Source: CAWKDC01 sp964383495 (GTDB lineage: Bacteria > Pseudomonadota > Gammaproteobacteria > JABCZS01). Taken from it: a stretch of 64,000 nucleotides of DNA. The DNA is taken from the NCBI GenBank assembly GCA_964383495.1, contig CAYLHG010000004.1:56614-120613 (forward strand), read 5' to 3'. Below, piece by piece: positions 44,226-52,358 of the stretch. The position numbers and the translations under genes were made by a program. Position 1 is the first letter of the stretch, and every line of letters begins with the position of its first letter. The notes below the pieces were generated by a model that did not search any database, had not been told where the DNA came from, and saw only the letters and a list, made by a program, of their open reading frames with translations.

Positions 44226-45125
44226 CGGAGTGCCCTCTACTGATTCGATCGAGCTATTACTGTCGCTATCTGTATCATTTGGTGCTGAGGAAGACGAGCT
44301 AGACGCAGGAGAAGCGTATGTCATCGACTTGCTCTGAAATATCGGTTCCCCATCTCCTACCAATGAAGGACGTAATGAAAAACCGCCCCACATCACAAAA
44401 TAATTTAACAACCCCGCAATTAGCGTAGCCGCTCCCTTTGGAATTTCCCACTCTAAATCTTCGTTCAGTCCAGGGAAAAGATGCGCCATGTATAATCCTG
44501 CGCCTACCCATAGCCCTATAAAGAAAGCCCAATATTTATCAGCAGTATTAAAATCTGAGTCTCTATATCTTTTTGACCATACGAAAAAAACTAAAAAAGA
44601 CAACGCAAATCCAATCGCTGCGGTTGCTGCCATACCAAAATGAAATGAAAGAGGATCTCCCGCTACCTCGGGCCCCCACCAATTATCCATCATCTCACCA
44701 TCATTTTCATGCATGCTTTGCGCATAAAAAATACGTGAACATAAATGCGACACAAAAACAGAAATCGCAATTAGAAAAGCGGTCCAATTGACTTTAGCGG
44801 TAATTTTTCCTCGCTCTTCTGCAGTAGGCTCCCAGAGCGTGGAATCGTTTTTATTCTTTTCATTCTTTTCACGGTATAGGGCGCTGTATTCTTGAATAGA
44901 TAACAATGTTGAAACGGCGGTCCATAGCGCCAGCGGCGTATAGCACATTGCAATGTACTGGAACAGCGAAGACTCATACCATGGCCCAAATGAATTTCCA
45001 GCCCACCAAATGGCAGCAGAAACCGCCCCAATAAGTACCGGCTTAGGGACGTCAGATAACGTTTTCCAAGGAGGGCCAAATATGGAATTAGAAAGCGCAG
45101 ATTGGCTATTAGAAGATGTCCCCAT
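44205..45125 (-). CDS. Unknown multi-pass membrane protein with Ser/Asp-rich tail
   Basis: Protein of 306 aa, not recognised. About six hydrophobic segments (for example VLIGAVSAAIWWAGNSFGP, FLIAISVFVSHLCSRIFY, AATAAIGFALSFLVFFVWS, WAFFIGLWVGAGLYMAHLFP and ATLIAGLLNYFVMWGGF). The last 45 residues are Ser-rich, then acidic (PNDTDSDSNSSIESVEG), and probably disordered. The start at 45125 has AGGAG ten bases upstream; an upstream in-frame start at 45179 has none. The plan resembles the genes at 28271 and 33977. It is divergent from the LRR gene. Function unknown. Confidence 0.6.
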   Translation of the reverse strand: MGTSSNSQSALSNSIFGPPWKTLSDVPKPVLIGAVSAAIWWAGNSFGPWYESSLFQYIAMCYTPLALWTAVSTLLSIQEYSALYREKNEKNKNDSTLWEPTAEERGKITAKVNWTAFLIAISVFVSHLCSRIFYAQSMHENDGEMMDNWWGPEVAGDPLSFHFGMAATAAIGFALSFLVFFVWSKRYRDSDFNTADKYWAFFIGLWVGAGLYMAHLFPGLNEDLEWEIPKGAATLIAGLLNYFVMWGGFSLRPSLVGDGEPIFQSKSMTYASPASSSSSSAPNDTDSDSNSSIESVEGTPLTRRDP

Positions 45126-45301
45126 GTATTTATTACTCCTGGCCGAAGCAGTGTATATTTTGTGACATCTATACCTCAAACAAATAAAACCACCACGATA
45201 GTATCATATTTACAAAATAGGGAATAGAGGTAGTCTGAGTTTTTGAAATCCACCAGGTTCCTCTCCTACTAAAGCAATAAACGCATAAAAAGAGGTATAA
45301 A

Positions 45302-47590
45302 ATGCAGGAAATTAAAAACATTAAGATAACCATAAAATTATGTTATCTTGCTATATCATATATGCTATGGTACACTGCCATACTGAGATGGGCGGAGGGT
45401 AATATGCTTGACTATGCGGACACAATACTGAGATGGACGAAGCGCCGTATGCGTGACTATGTGAGCACAATACAAGAAGCTGAATTATCAAAGGCTATCC
45501 TCGATTTTGAAGAAAACCCTTCTTTAGATAAGGCCATTAGTCTCGCTACCTACTATCGAAACTGCAGCCCTTCCAATTTACCCCTGGCTACACGGTATCT
45601 ATGCCGTGCGCAGTCTATATTGCAATCAAATAACTCCTCACAGGAGCTCGCCGAATATTTAGAGGACCCTAAGCTAAAAATTTTCGGCCGTGTGTTTAAT
45701 TCTGCATTTTTTGACACGCTTATGCGACACATTATTTGTGGTAACGCTACTGTTGATTGGAAATACCATCGTATCAGAACTGAAGAGGCAAAGGCTATTG
45801 CTGAAGCCTTAACAGTGAATAAATCTCTCACTTCGCTTGATTTGTATGACAATCAAATCAGCGATGAAGGCGCAAAGGCTATCGCCGAAGCCTTAAAAGT
45901 GAATCGCTCTCTCACTTCACTTGATTTGGGTAAAAATTCAATCGGCGTTGATGGCGCAAAGGCTATCGCTGCGGCCTTAAAAGAGAATCCCTCTCTCACT
46001 TCGGTTGATTTGAGGTTTAATGAAATCGACGATAAAGGCGCAGAGGCTATCGCTGAAGCCTTAAAAAAGAACAGCTCCCTCACTTCACTTACGTTGTATT
46101 ACAATCAAATCGGCGTTAAAGGCGCAATGGCTATCGCTGCAGCCTTAAAAGAGAACCGCTCTCTCACTTCACTTAGTTTGGATTTTAATCAAATCGACGT
46201 TGAAGGCGCAATGGCTCTCGCCGAAGCCTTAAAAGTAAACAACTCTCTCACTGCACTTAAGTTGGGTGATAATTCAATCGGCGTTAAAGGCGCAATGGCT
46301 CTCGCCGAAGCCTTAAAAGTAAACAACTCTCTCACTTCGCTTGATTTGTATGACAATCAAATCGGCATTGAAGGCGCTAAGGCTATCGCTGCGGTCTTAA
46401 AAGCAAACTCCTCTCTCACTTCACTTAAGTTGGGCTTTAATCAAATCGGCGTTGATGGCGTAACGGCTCTCGCTGAAGCCTTAAAAGCAAACTCCTCTCT
46501 CACTGCACTTGCGTTGGGTGGTAATTCAATCATCTATCATGGCGTAACGGCTCTCGCCGAAGCCTTAAAAGCAAACTCCTCCCTCGCTTCACTTAACCTA
46601 AATTACAATCAAATCTGCGACGGAGGCGCAACAGCTCTCGCTGAAGCCTTAAAAGAGAATCGCTCTCTCACTTCACTTAATTTGTATGACAATGAAATCC
46701 GCGTTAAAGGCGCAATGGCTATCGCTGCGGCCTTAAAAGCAAACTCCTCTCTCACTTCACTTGATTTGCAGAGTAATTCAATCCGCAATGAAGGCGCCAA
46801 GGCTCTCGCTGAAGCCTTAAAAGTAAACAACTCTCTCACTTCGCTTGATTTGCGGGATAATTCAATCGGGAACAAAGATGAGGCTTGGGATGAAATTCAA
46901 GGATATTTAACGAGAAACAAAATCAATAACATCAAGAAGCATCTTCATTGTCTTACCCACTCCACTGAGCCACAGGAAAATCCAATAAAGTTTTTAAAGG
47001 ATACAAAAGAATTGCTACAAGATCTAGAAAATATGATGTACTTTCCTAGAGATACTCGAGCATATCTACAAAAAGAAAAAGCAAGGCTCCAAGCACTTAT
47101 TCCTATTTTTGAAGCACTTGTAAGATTAGATAAGGAGAACATCTCAGGTGCTGCTTTCGTGAGAAATATTCGAAACATGGAAAAGCAAATTCATTTAAAA
47201 CCACTGATTGAAGATCAATTGACATTGGCACAATCATCTTTCGAAAAACTTTCTGCTGTTAAAGAAGGAACAGCCTGTTATGCTATTGCACAAAGAATAA
47301 TATTTGACATGGTTTCTACACTTTCAAAAATCGCTGTCTTCATGCACAACGAACCTGCAAAAGAAGAGGCAATAAAATGCATAACATTATGTATTGAAAT
47401 ATTAAGCTCAAGCAAATTCAATAAAACTGTCGAAAGCGGAATATTGCTTGAAAAATTAGAAGAATTTAAATCAGATCTTGATAAAGCACCTCTATCATCT
47501 CTGACAAAACCACCTATTCAATTTAGCCGCTCTTCAGCAAGTTCTTCTTCGACTACCACCCACTCACATCACCACAAGCCAAAACTGTAA
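45302..47590 (+). CDS. Leucine-rich repeat protein with 13 RI-type repeats
   Basis: Protein of 762 aa. An N-terminal helical region (residues 1-160) includes a hydrophobic stretch and two similar pieces (ILRWAEGNMLDYAD and ILRWTKRRMRDYVS). Residues about 162-525 are 13 tandem 28-residue repeats of the ribonuclease-inhibitor/NLR type, near consensus GAxAIAEALKxNxSLTSLxL followed by xxNxIxxx. The C-terminal 235 residues are helical and end in a Ser/Thr/His-rich tail. No signal peptide is evident. RI-type LRRs are eukaryote-like and in Legionellales often belong to injected effectors; that role is inference. The ATG follows AGAGG at six bases. Confidence 0.85.
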   Translation: MQEIKNIKITIKLCYLAISYMLWYTAILRWAEGNMLDYADTILRWTKRRMRDYVSTIQEAELSKAILDFEENPSLDKAISLATYYRNCSPSNLPLATRYLCRAQSILQSNNSSQELAEYLEDPKLKIFGRVFNSAFFDTLMRHIICGNATVDWKYHRIRTEEAKAIAEALTVNKSLTSLDLYDNQISDEGAKAIAEALKVNRSLTSLDLGKNSIGVDGAKAIAAALKENPSLTSVDLRFNEIDDKGAEAIAEALKKNSSLTSLTLYYNQIGVKGAMAIAAALKENRSLTSLSLDFNQIDVEGAMALAEALKVNNSLTALKLGDNSIGVKGAMALAEALKVNNSLTSLDLYDNQIGIEGAKAIAAVLKANSSLTSLKLGFNQIGVDGVTALAEALKANSSLTALALGGNSIIYHGVTALAEALKANSSLASLNLNYNQICDGGATALAEALKENRSLTSLNLYDNEIRVKGAMAIAAALKANSSLTSLDLQSNSIRNEGAKALAEALKVNNSLTSLDLRDNSIGNKDEAWDEIQGYLTRNKINNIKKHLHCLTHSTEPQENPIKFLKDTKELLQDLENMMYFPRDTRAYLQKEKARLQALIPIFEALVRLDKENISGAAFVRNIRNMEKQIHLKPLIEDQLTLAQSSFEKLSAVKEGTACYAIAQRIIFDMVSTLSKIAVFMHNEPAKEEAIKCITLCIEILSSSKFNKTVESGILLEKLEEFKSDLDKAPLSSLTKPPIQFSRSSASSSSTTTHSHHHKPKL
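45787..46878 (+). repeat. 13 tandem 84-base repeats encoding LRRs
   Basis: In-frame tandem array with an 84-base period (28 codons). Many units share long identical runs such as GAAGCCTTAAAAGTAAACAA and CTCTCTCACTTCACTTGATT. The high nucleotide similarity indicates recent expansion or homogenisation and makes the copy number prone to change by recombination. Confidence 0.92.
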
Positions 47591-47652
47591 GTAAAAAGCT
47601 TCTATCGTAGAGGCGCATATTATGCGTAAGCCCCCCGTGCCTTGAATACACA

Positions 47653-48309
47653 CTACCACGCAATAGGCTCCCGCCCTTGAGCAATAAGCGCTTGGTTCAC
47701 CTTTGAAAAATGCCGACACCCCAAAAAACCACGATGTGCTGACAATGGAGAAGGATGAGCTGCTTTTAAGATGATATGACGAGTTGTATCAATCAATGAG
47801 GCTTTACGCTGCGCAGGACTGCCCCATAATAAAAAAATCACAGGCTCTACAGCTTGTTGGCTCAACAAACGAATGGCTTGATCAGTATAAATTTCCCACC
47901 CTTGGTTAGCATGTGAATGCGCCTCACTGGCTCGAACTGTCAACACTGTATTAAGCAATAATACCCCTTGCTCCGCCCAGGATGTTAAATCCCCATTGGA
48001 TGATCGCACAATCCCCAGATCTGCTTCTAATTCTTTAAAAATATTTTGTAAAGAAGGTGGTAATTTTTTTGTTTTGACCGAAAATGCTAGCCCATGCGCT
48101 TGACCAGGCCCATGATAAGGATCTTGCCCTAAAATTACTACCTTAGTTTTTTCAAAAGGTGTTAAACGAAACGCATTAAAAATTTGATCTTTCGGGGGAT
48201 AAACAGTATGCCCGGCAACTACTTCTGCTCTCAAAAACGCTAATAATTTTTGATAGTACGGCTGGGAATGCTCTGGTTTTAATAAAGATTCCCAGGTCAG
48301 TGATGCCAT
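47653..48309 (-). CDS. ung: Uracil-DNA glycosylase
   Basis: Family 1 UDG of 218 aa (E. coli 229) that removes uracil from DNA. The water-activating motif is VVILGQDPYHGPGQAHGLAF with the catalytic Asp. LLLNTVLTVR, VIFLLWGSPAQRK and AAHPSPLSAHRGF (the catalytic His loop HPSPLS) complete the signature. The stop of the upstream fadL-like gene is three bases before its ATG, so the two are co-transcribed. Confidence 0.96.
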   Translation of the reverse strand: MASLTWESLLKPEHSQPYYQKLLAFLRAEVVAGHTVYPPKDQIFNAFRLTPFEKTKVVILGQDPYHGPGQAHGLAFSVKTKKLPPSLQNIFKELEADLGIVRSSNGDLTSWAEQGVLLLNTVLTVRASEAHSHANQGWEIYTDQAIRLLSQQAVEPVIFLLWGSPAQRKASLIDTTRHIILKAAHPSPLSAHRGFLGCRHFSKVNQALIAQGREPIAW

Positions 48310-48312
48310 GTG

Positions 48313-49644
48313 CTACTCATTAAAATCAAATGCTTTTGCTGCATCAATCACAGGTGCTAAATTAATGGTTAGCTGTGTATTGATAATATCTCCATACAAG
48401 TGCCCTGTCCCTGTATTCGTCACGCCCGACACGGGATCATAATGATTGATATCCACTTCTTGGAAGAAAGAGTGCGAATATCCTAACTCCAAACGCACAA
48501 CTTTATTAAATTGGTAAGCACTGCTCACACCCAGTACCCAAACGTCTGAATCAGGGAAATAAACATCCACATATTTAGGATTAACCGGTGTGTAATCAAA
48601 TTTTACGCCCGCACTGGTACGAAACTGTTTCGTCCACTGGTAAAAAATAGCTGCACCATACCCAAAAGTATTTTTATAGCCTTGAGGACTCGAAAATTCT
48701 GATGGCGCATTTACAATATTTTCAAATTTGATTTCGTCAAAATAAGCCCACTGTGTGTATTCTGTGCTGAATGCAATGTCTAACCGTGGCATGATTTGAT
48801 GATAAACAGATAAGCTGTAAATGGGTGGCAGGTCAAACTGCACCTTAAAATCTCCATTTTCAGTAGATCCTGATACACTTGGCGTACCACCATTCACTTC
48901 AATTTCTGCCGTTGCAAAGCTTTTTCCAGTTCCCGTCATCGTCACAGGAGGACGGTAATTAAACCCAACACGGCTATGATTATTGTTGAATTGATACAAT
49001 GCACCCGCATGCCAGCTCATGCTCCATCCCGATGCCGTGTTACTCGTAAACACAGCGGGCAAGCTTTGCCCCATCGCGACAAGACCATAAACATTATCAG
49101 CAGAAAAATCTAAGCGTATGGCATCCACGCCCGCTCCCACGGAAAACTGATCTGTAATTTTTATACCGAAAGCGTTGGAAATGTCCCAAGTAATTAACGT
49201 ACTTTCTGTTACCGTAGAATTTACGATAGAGTCATCTGGAAAATTTACACTTTGCCCAAACGGATTCGTTAAGCTAAAACCATAGATTAACCAATCTTTC
49301 AAAGGATAAGAAAAGTGAATAGACAACAAAGGCACGTTAAGCCTAGCGTTAGCATCTCCTGATTGCACCGTAGGAGGTAATGTTCCCGGCGCAGGATCAA
49401 TGGAAACCGTACCACTAAAATGCGTAGAAGTAAACGCGGGGCTTACAGCAACCACTAACTCAGGATGTTCAATACGAATCAACCCTGCAGGATTAATAAT
49501 ACCGGTAGAAGCATCTTCTGCCAGCGCGGGACCGCTTGCTACACCCGGGACGCCCAACCCATTATCCAGTGGAACACGCAAACCGGCCGCATGAGCAGTA
49601 GATACAGTGAGTAGCATGAACGCTAAACGAGCAATCCGTTGCAT
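48313..49644 (-). CDS. fadL: FadL/TodX family outer-membrane transporter
   Basis: Outer-membrane protein of 443 aa with a signal peptide (MQRIARLAFMLLTVSTAHA) and the FadL N-terminal hatch region (DNGLGVPGVASGPALAEDAS, then TGIINPAGL, corresponding to the NPA motif). A 14-strand-type barrel follows. FadL proteins carry long-chain fatty acids across the outer membrane by lateral diffusion; some family members carry other hydrophobic compounds. With the fad operon in the same window, fatty-acid uptake is the most likely role. The ribosome site AAGGA is held inside a predicted hairpin at 49649-49677. Confidence 0.88.
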   Translation of the reverse strand: MQRIARLAFMLLTVSTAHAAGLRVPLDNGLGVPGVASGPALAEDASTGIINPAGLIRIEHPELVVAVSPAFTSTHFSGTVSIDPAPGTLPPTVQSGDANARLNVPLLSIHFSYPLKDWLIYGFSLTNPFGQSVNFPDDSIVNSTVTESTLITWDISNAFGIKITDQFSVGAGVDAIRLDFSADNVYGLVAMGQSLPAVFTSNTASGWSMSWHAGALYQFNNNHSRVGFNYRPPVTMTGTGKSFATAEIEVNGGTPSVSGSTENGDFKVQFDLPPIYSLSVYHQIMPRLDIAFSTEYTQWAYFDEIKFENIVNAPSEFSSPQGYKNTFGYGAAIFYQWTKQFRTSAGVKFDYTPVNPKYVDVYFPDSDVWVLGVSSAYQFNKVVRLELGYSHSFFQEVDINHYDPVSGVTNTGTGHLYGDIINTQLTINLAPVIDAAKAFDFNE

Positions 49645-50005
49645 AGGAAATCCTTTTCAAAAAAAATCAAAAGGATTATCCCACAGTTAATTTAAGGATG
49701 GAAGAGTGTGACCTTAAATAATCAAATCGACGAGGTAAATTCAAAATGATTGGCTGCCCGTGTACCGATGAATGCGTACGGTGATTTATGTCATATAGCA
49801 GACAAAATGTAACTTGTCGACGATATTGAGTTATCGAAAAATAACAGCAGTCACAGCGACTTCGAGCCCTGACAGGGGTAAAACCCAGACACACAAAACA
49901 CTCGATGCTTTTTACAAAGCATTCCCTCATGCAGAGGAAGTTGTGATCATCACCCCAAAAAATGCAGCGCACTGATTATAGCCAACATTCCAAGCATAAG
50001 ATGCA
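49645..50005. other. 361-base intergenic region between SIMPL gene and fadL
   Basis: Apart from the hairpin next to fadL I find nothing I can support. A 98-codon open frame on the minus strand (49676-49972) starts at GTG with no ribosome site and has improbable composition (many Cys, Arg and His), so I do not call it a gene. The region must hold the fadL promoter; no clear -35/-10 pair stands out. Confidence 0.5.
49649..49677 (-). promoter_or_regulatory. Hairpin sequestering the fadL ribosome site
   Basis: On the minus strand AATCCTTTT (49677-49669) and AAAAGGATT (49657-49649) are perfectly complementary with an 11-base U-rich loop. The 3' arm contains AAGGA, the fadL Shine-Dalgarno, six bases before the ATG. 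If transcription starts upstream, translation of fadL would depend on opening this A/U-rich stem. A GATAAT on the minus strand (49680-49675) overlaps the 5' arm, so a start just downstream of it would remove the hairpin. Confidence 0.5.
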
Positions 50006-50704
50006 TTAAAGGCCAAAACTCATCAACACGGTGCTGGAAACGGTGATCTCTCCTGGTACAATCGGTGTTTGAGTATCTGCTGCTGTTGCCATCATCATGC
50101 GCTCTGTTTTGTATAAAGGCCCAACAGCAGGGGTAGTGCTAATAGTCAAAATATTACCTAACGTAACGCCGGCTGCTGCAGCCATTTGTGCTGCATCCGC
50201 TTTCGCTTGTTGAATAGCGGCAACAGTAGCTTGCATCGTTACCGCATCCATGTCTGCTCGAGAAAACTGAACGGATTGAATTTGATTTGCGCCTGAGCCT
50301 GTAGCAATATCAATGAGTGTGCCTACGCTTGATAAATCAACAGTCTGTACTTGAATGGAATTGTTAGCCTCATATCCCGTTAAAGAAGACTTACGTGTGT
50401 TTTGATCATATTGATAAGAAGGCGTCACTTGATAGTTACCTGTTTGTAGCTTTCCTGTTGTGCCTAACGCTTTTTGCAAAGCATCTATAACTAATTTCAT
50501 TTTTGTCGCATTTTGCGCTACCGCATCTTTAGCCGACATGGCTTGGGTTGTTACAGCAATGCTCAAGTATGCAATATTCGGTGCTACCTTCACATCCGCA
50601 GATGCGGTCAATGTTAATGTGCGAGGCACAGGCATATCGACAGCCATGGCAGAAGAAGATAACATGAAACCTAATAATCCGGCAGCAACGAGAAGAGAGC
50701 GCAT
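50006..50704 (-). CDS. SIMPL domain (DUF541) periplasmic protein
   Basis: Exported protein of 232 aa. A signal peptide ends near SSAMA (residue 21). The SIMPL/DUF541 pattern is clear: LTLTASADVKVAPNIAYLSI, the segment DAVAQNATKMKLVIDAL, YQVTPSYQYDQNTRKSSLTG and AIQQAKADAAQMAAAAGVTL near the C-terminus. Related proteins (YggE, BP26) form ring-like oligomers and reduce oxidative damage or act as antigens; the exact function is unsettled. Its C-terminus ends VSSTVLMSFGL. It is a single gene between ccmI and fadL. Confidence 0.88.
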   Translation of the reverse strand: MRSLLVAAGLLGFMLSSSAMAVDMPVPRTLTLTASADVKVAPNIAYLSIAVTTQAMSAKDAVAQNATKMKLVIDALQKALGTTGKLQTGNYQVTPSYQYDQNTRKSSLTGYEANNSIQVQTVDLSSVGTLIDIATGSGANQIQSVQFSRADMDAVTMQATVAAIQQAKADAAQMAAAAGVTLGNILTISTTPAVGPLYKTERMMMATAADTQTPIVPGEITVSSTVLMSFGL

Positions 50705-50785
50705 AAATCACCTATCAAGATTAAACATTATTAATAATGTGGCATAGAGGAAAAAGACTGTCAAGGAATGAGAGAGACTTCTACT

Positions 50786-51385
50786 TTATTGCTCAATAGC
50801 CTTTAGCGCCTTCTTGTAATATATATTAGCCTGATCAGCACGCCCCATCACTTCTTCATAATGCCCCAGCAATAACCAAACATTGGCGTTTCTATCAGGA
50901 TTTGTTCTCACTGCTTCTACTAACGTAGAAGCTAAAGGATTACGCGGATCTACAAATAATAACGTATTAGCATAAGCAATATAATATGAAGTATCATCCG
51001 GGCGTAGTTGATACAATTTCGTGAAATAAAACAAAGCGATATCATAGTCTTGTTGAGTATAAGCTAAAAATGCTTCAACATATAACTGCGTGTAATCTTT
51101 GTCATTTGATTTATCTACTTTCTTTCGAATCACTTCAATGACACGTTGTTCGCCTTTTGACGATAATGATGCATTATCCCATAAAGAAGCTATTTTTGAT
51201 TTGGATTGATACAGCGGCCCCTGCATTATTTCAAGAGGGTCACCGATAAAATAATAAAAACAAGCAGCCAAAATTAATGTAAATAACACTAACAATAATT
51301 TTCGAAAACGCTTCAGTGATTCTAAATAAAATATTTGAACCATGACTATCAATGCCAATAACCCTGCAATGATAATGTTTGTCAT
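50786..51385 (-). CDS. ccmI: Cytochrome c maturation protein CcmI (TPR)
   Basis: Protein of 199 aa with two N-terminal membrane helices (IIIAGLLALIVMVQIFYLE; LLLVLFTLILAACFYYFIG) and a periplasmic TPR domain (YTQQDYDIALFYFTKLYQLR, then GHYEEVMGRADQANIYYKKA). CcmI delivers apocytochrome c to the CcmF/H heme ligation complex. It is shorter than Rhodobacter or Pseudomonas CcmI. The ATG at 51385 overlaps the ccmH stop by four bases and follows AGGTGAG. Last gene of the ccm operon. Confidence 0.85.
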   Translation of the reverse strand: MTNIIIAGLLALIVMVQIFYLESLKRFRKLLLVLFTLILAACFYYFIGDPLEIMQGPLYQSKSKIASLWDNASLSSKGEQRVIEVIRKKVDKSNDKDYTQLYVEAFLAYTQQDYDIALFYFTKLYQLRPDDTSYYIAYANTLLFVDPRNPLASTLVEAVRTNPDRNANVWLLLGHYEEVMGRADQANIYYKKALKAIEQ

Positions 51386-51759
51386 CTTCTCACCTTGCTT
51401 AACCATATTATTATGCCCAGCAAACATACTAAAATCGGCAAAAACCATAATAGATAAGTATTAATCTGCCAGGGTGGATCTAAAAAAATCCTATCACCAA
51501 AACGTGATTGTAACATATCTTTAATTTCTTGATCACTTCGTCCAGCCAAAATAGCATCAGCAACCCAATGCTTTACATCTTTAGCAAAATCAGAATCTGA
51601 TTCTGCAACACTTTGATGCTCACATTTTAAACAACGTAACGCATATGTAAACGCCTGATAACGCTCTTCAGAAACAGGATCAGGAAAAACAGGCGTTTCC
51701 ACGGCATAAACTGGCAATAATATTGCCAGGAAAATTAACACAAACCATTTAAGCATCAA
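51382..51759 (-). CDS. ccmH: Cytochrome c maturation thiol reductase CcmH
   Basis: Membrane-anchored periplasmic protein of 125 aa with signal peptide, the redox motif LRCLKCEHQSVAES (LRCxxC) and one C-terminal membrane helix (LLWFLPILVCLLGIIIWLS). It reduces the CxxCH thiols of apocytochrome c before heme attachment. This is the short CcmH form; the TPR part is a separate gene (ccmI) as in Pseudomonas, not fused as in E. coli. It overlaps both neighbours by four bases. Confidence 0.92.
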   Translation of the reverse strand: MMLKWFVLIFLAILLPVYAVETPVFPDPVSEERYQAFTYALRCLKCEHQSVAESDSDFAKDVKHWVADAILAGRSDQEIKDMLQSRFGDRIFLDPPWQINTYLLWFLPILVCLLGIIIWLSKVRR

Positions 51760-52286
51760 TTTTTCCCTCTTTCATTTTGCATGATAGGCAAAAATTTATT
51801 TTCAAAAATAGTTTCCGTTAATACGCCGGCATGGCGATAACGAATAATACCTTCCGGATCAATCAATAACGTTTCAGGAACGCCATACACACCCAAATCA
51901 AACCCCACATAACCTTCTTGATCTAACATTACAAATTCATAGGGGTTTCCACGAGATTTTAGAAAAGAGGCCGCATCCGATGGTTCATCTTTAAAATTCA
52001 TGCCCACAATAGAATAACCTTTTTTAGATAAATCCAATAATACTGGATGCTCTAATTTACAAGGTGCGCACCAACTTGCCCATACATTTAACAATCTCCA
52101 TTTCCCTTTCAAATCATTTTCAGTGTATTCATTTTCTTGAGATAAATCTCCTAAAGAAAATTCGGGAACGGGCTGCCCCAATCTTCCTACCGAAACGGTA
52201 TCTGATCGCTCGCTTAGCATGAGATACCCCATGATAATGGCCAATACCAAAAAAAATATCATCATATACTTATCAAGATGTAACAT
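51756..52286 (-). CDS. ccmG: Thiol:disulfide interchange protein CcmG/DsbE
   Basis: Periplasmic thioredoxin-like protein of 176 aa with an N-terminal membrane anchor (YMMIFFLVLAIIMGYLML). The active site is NVWASWCAPCKLEHPVLL; GVYGVPETLLIDPEG contains the cis-Pro loop. It passes electrons from CcdA/DsbD to apocytochrome c and CcmH. The ATG at 52286 has GAGG eight bases upstream and is preferred over an in-frame GTG at 52304. It overlaps ccmH by four bases; 72 bases separate it from ccmF. Confidence 0.92.
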   Translation of the reverse strand: MLHLDKYMMIFFLVLAIIMGYLMLSERSDTVSVGRLGQPVPEFSLGDLSQENEYTENDLKGKWRLLNVWASWCAPCKLEHPVLLDLSKKGYSIVGMNFKDEPSDAASFLKSRGNPYEFVMLDQEGYVGFDLGVYGVPETLLIDPEGIIRYRHAGVLTETIFENKFLPIMQNERGKN

Positions 52287-52358
52287 TTCATTTTCCTCAT
52301 TCACAAACCGTCATAGAGCGCAAAGCAAAAGACGATGAAAAAGCACAGCACAGATCCA

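Noticed and set aside
45787..46878. Regular direct repeats resembling a CRISPR array
   Set aside because: The 84-base period is in frame and encodes leucine-rich repeats; there are no spacers of unique sequence and no cas genes.
49676..49972. 98-codon open frame on the minus strand in the gap before fadL
   Set aside because: GTG start without ribosome site, Cys/Arg/His-heavy translation with no protein-like pattern, and it overlaps the fadL leader hairpin.
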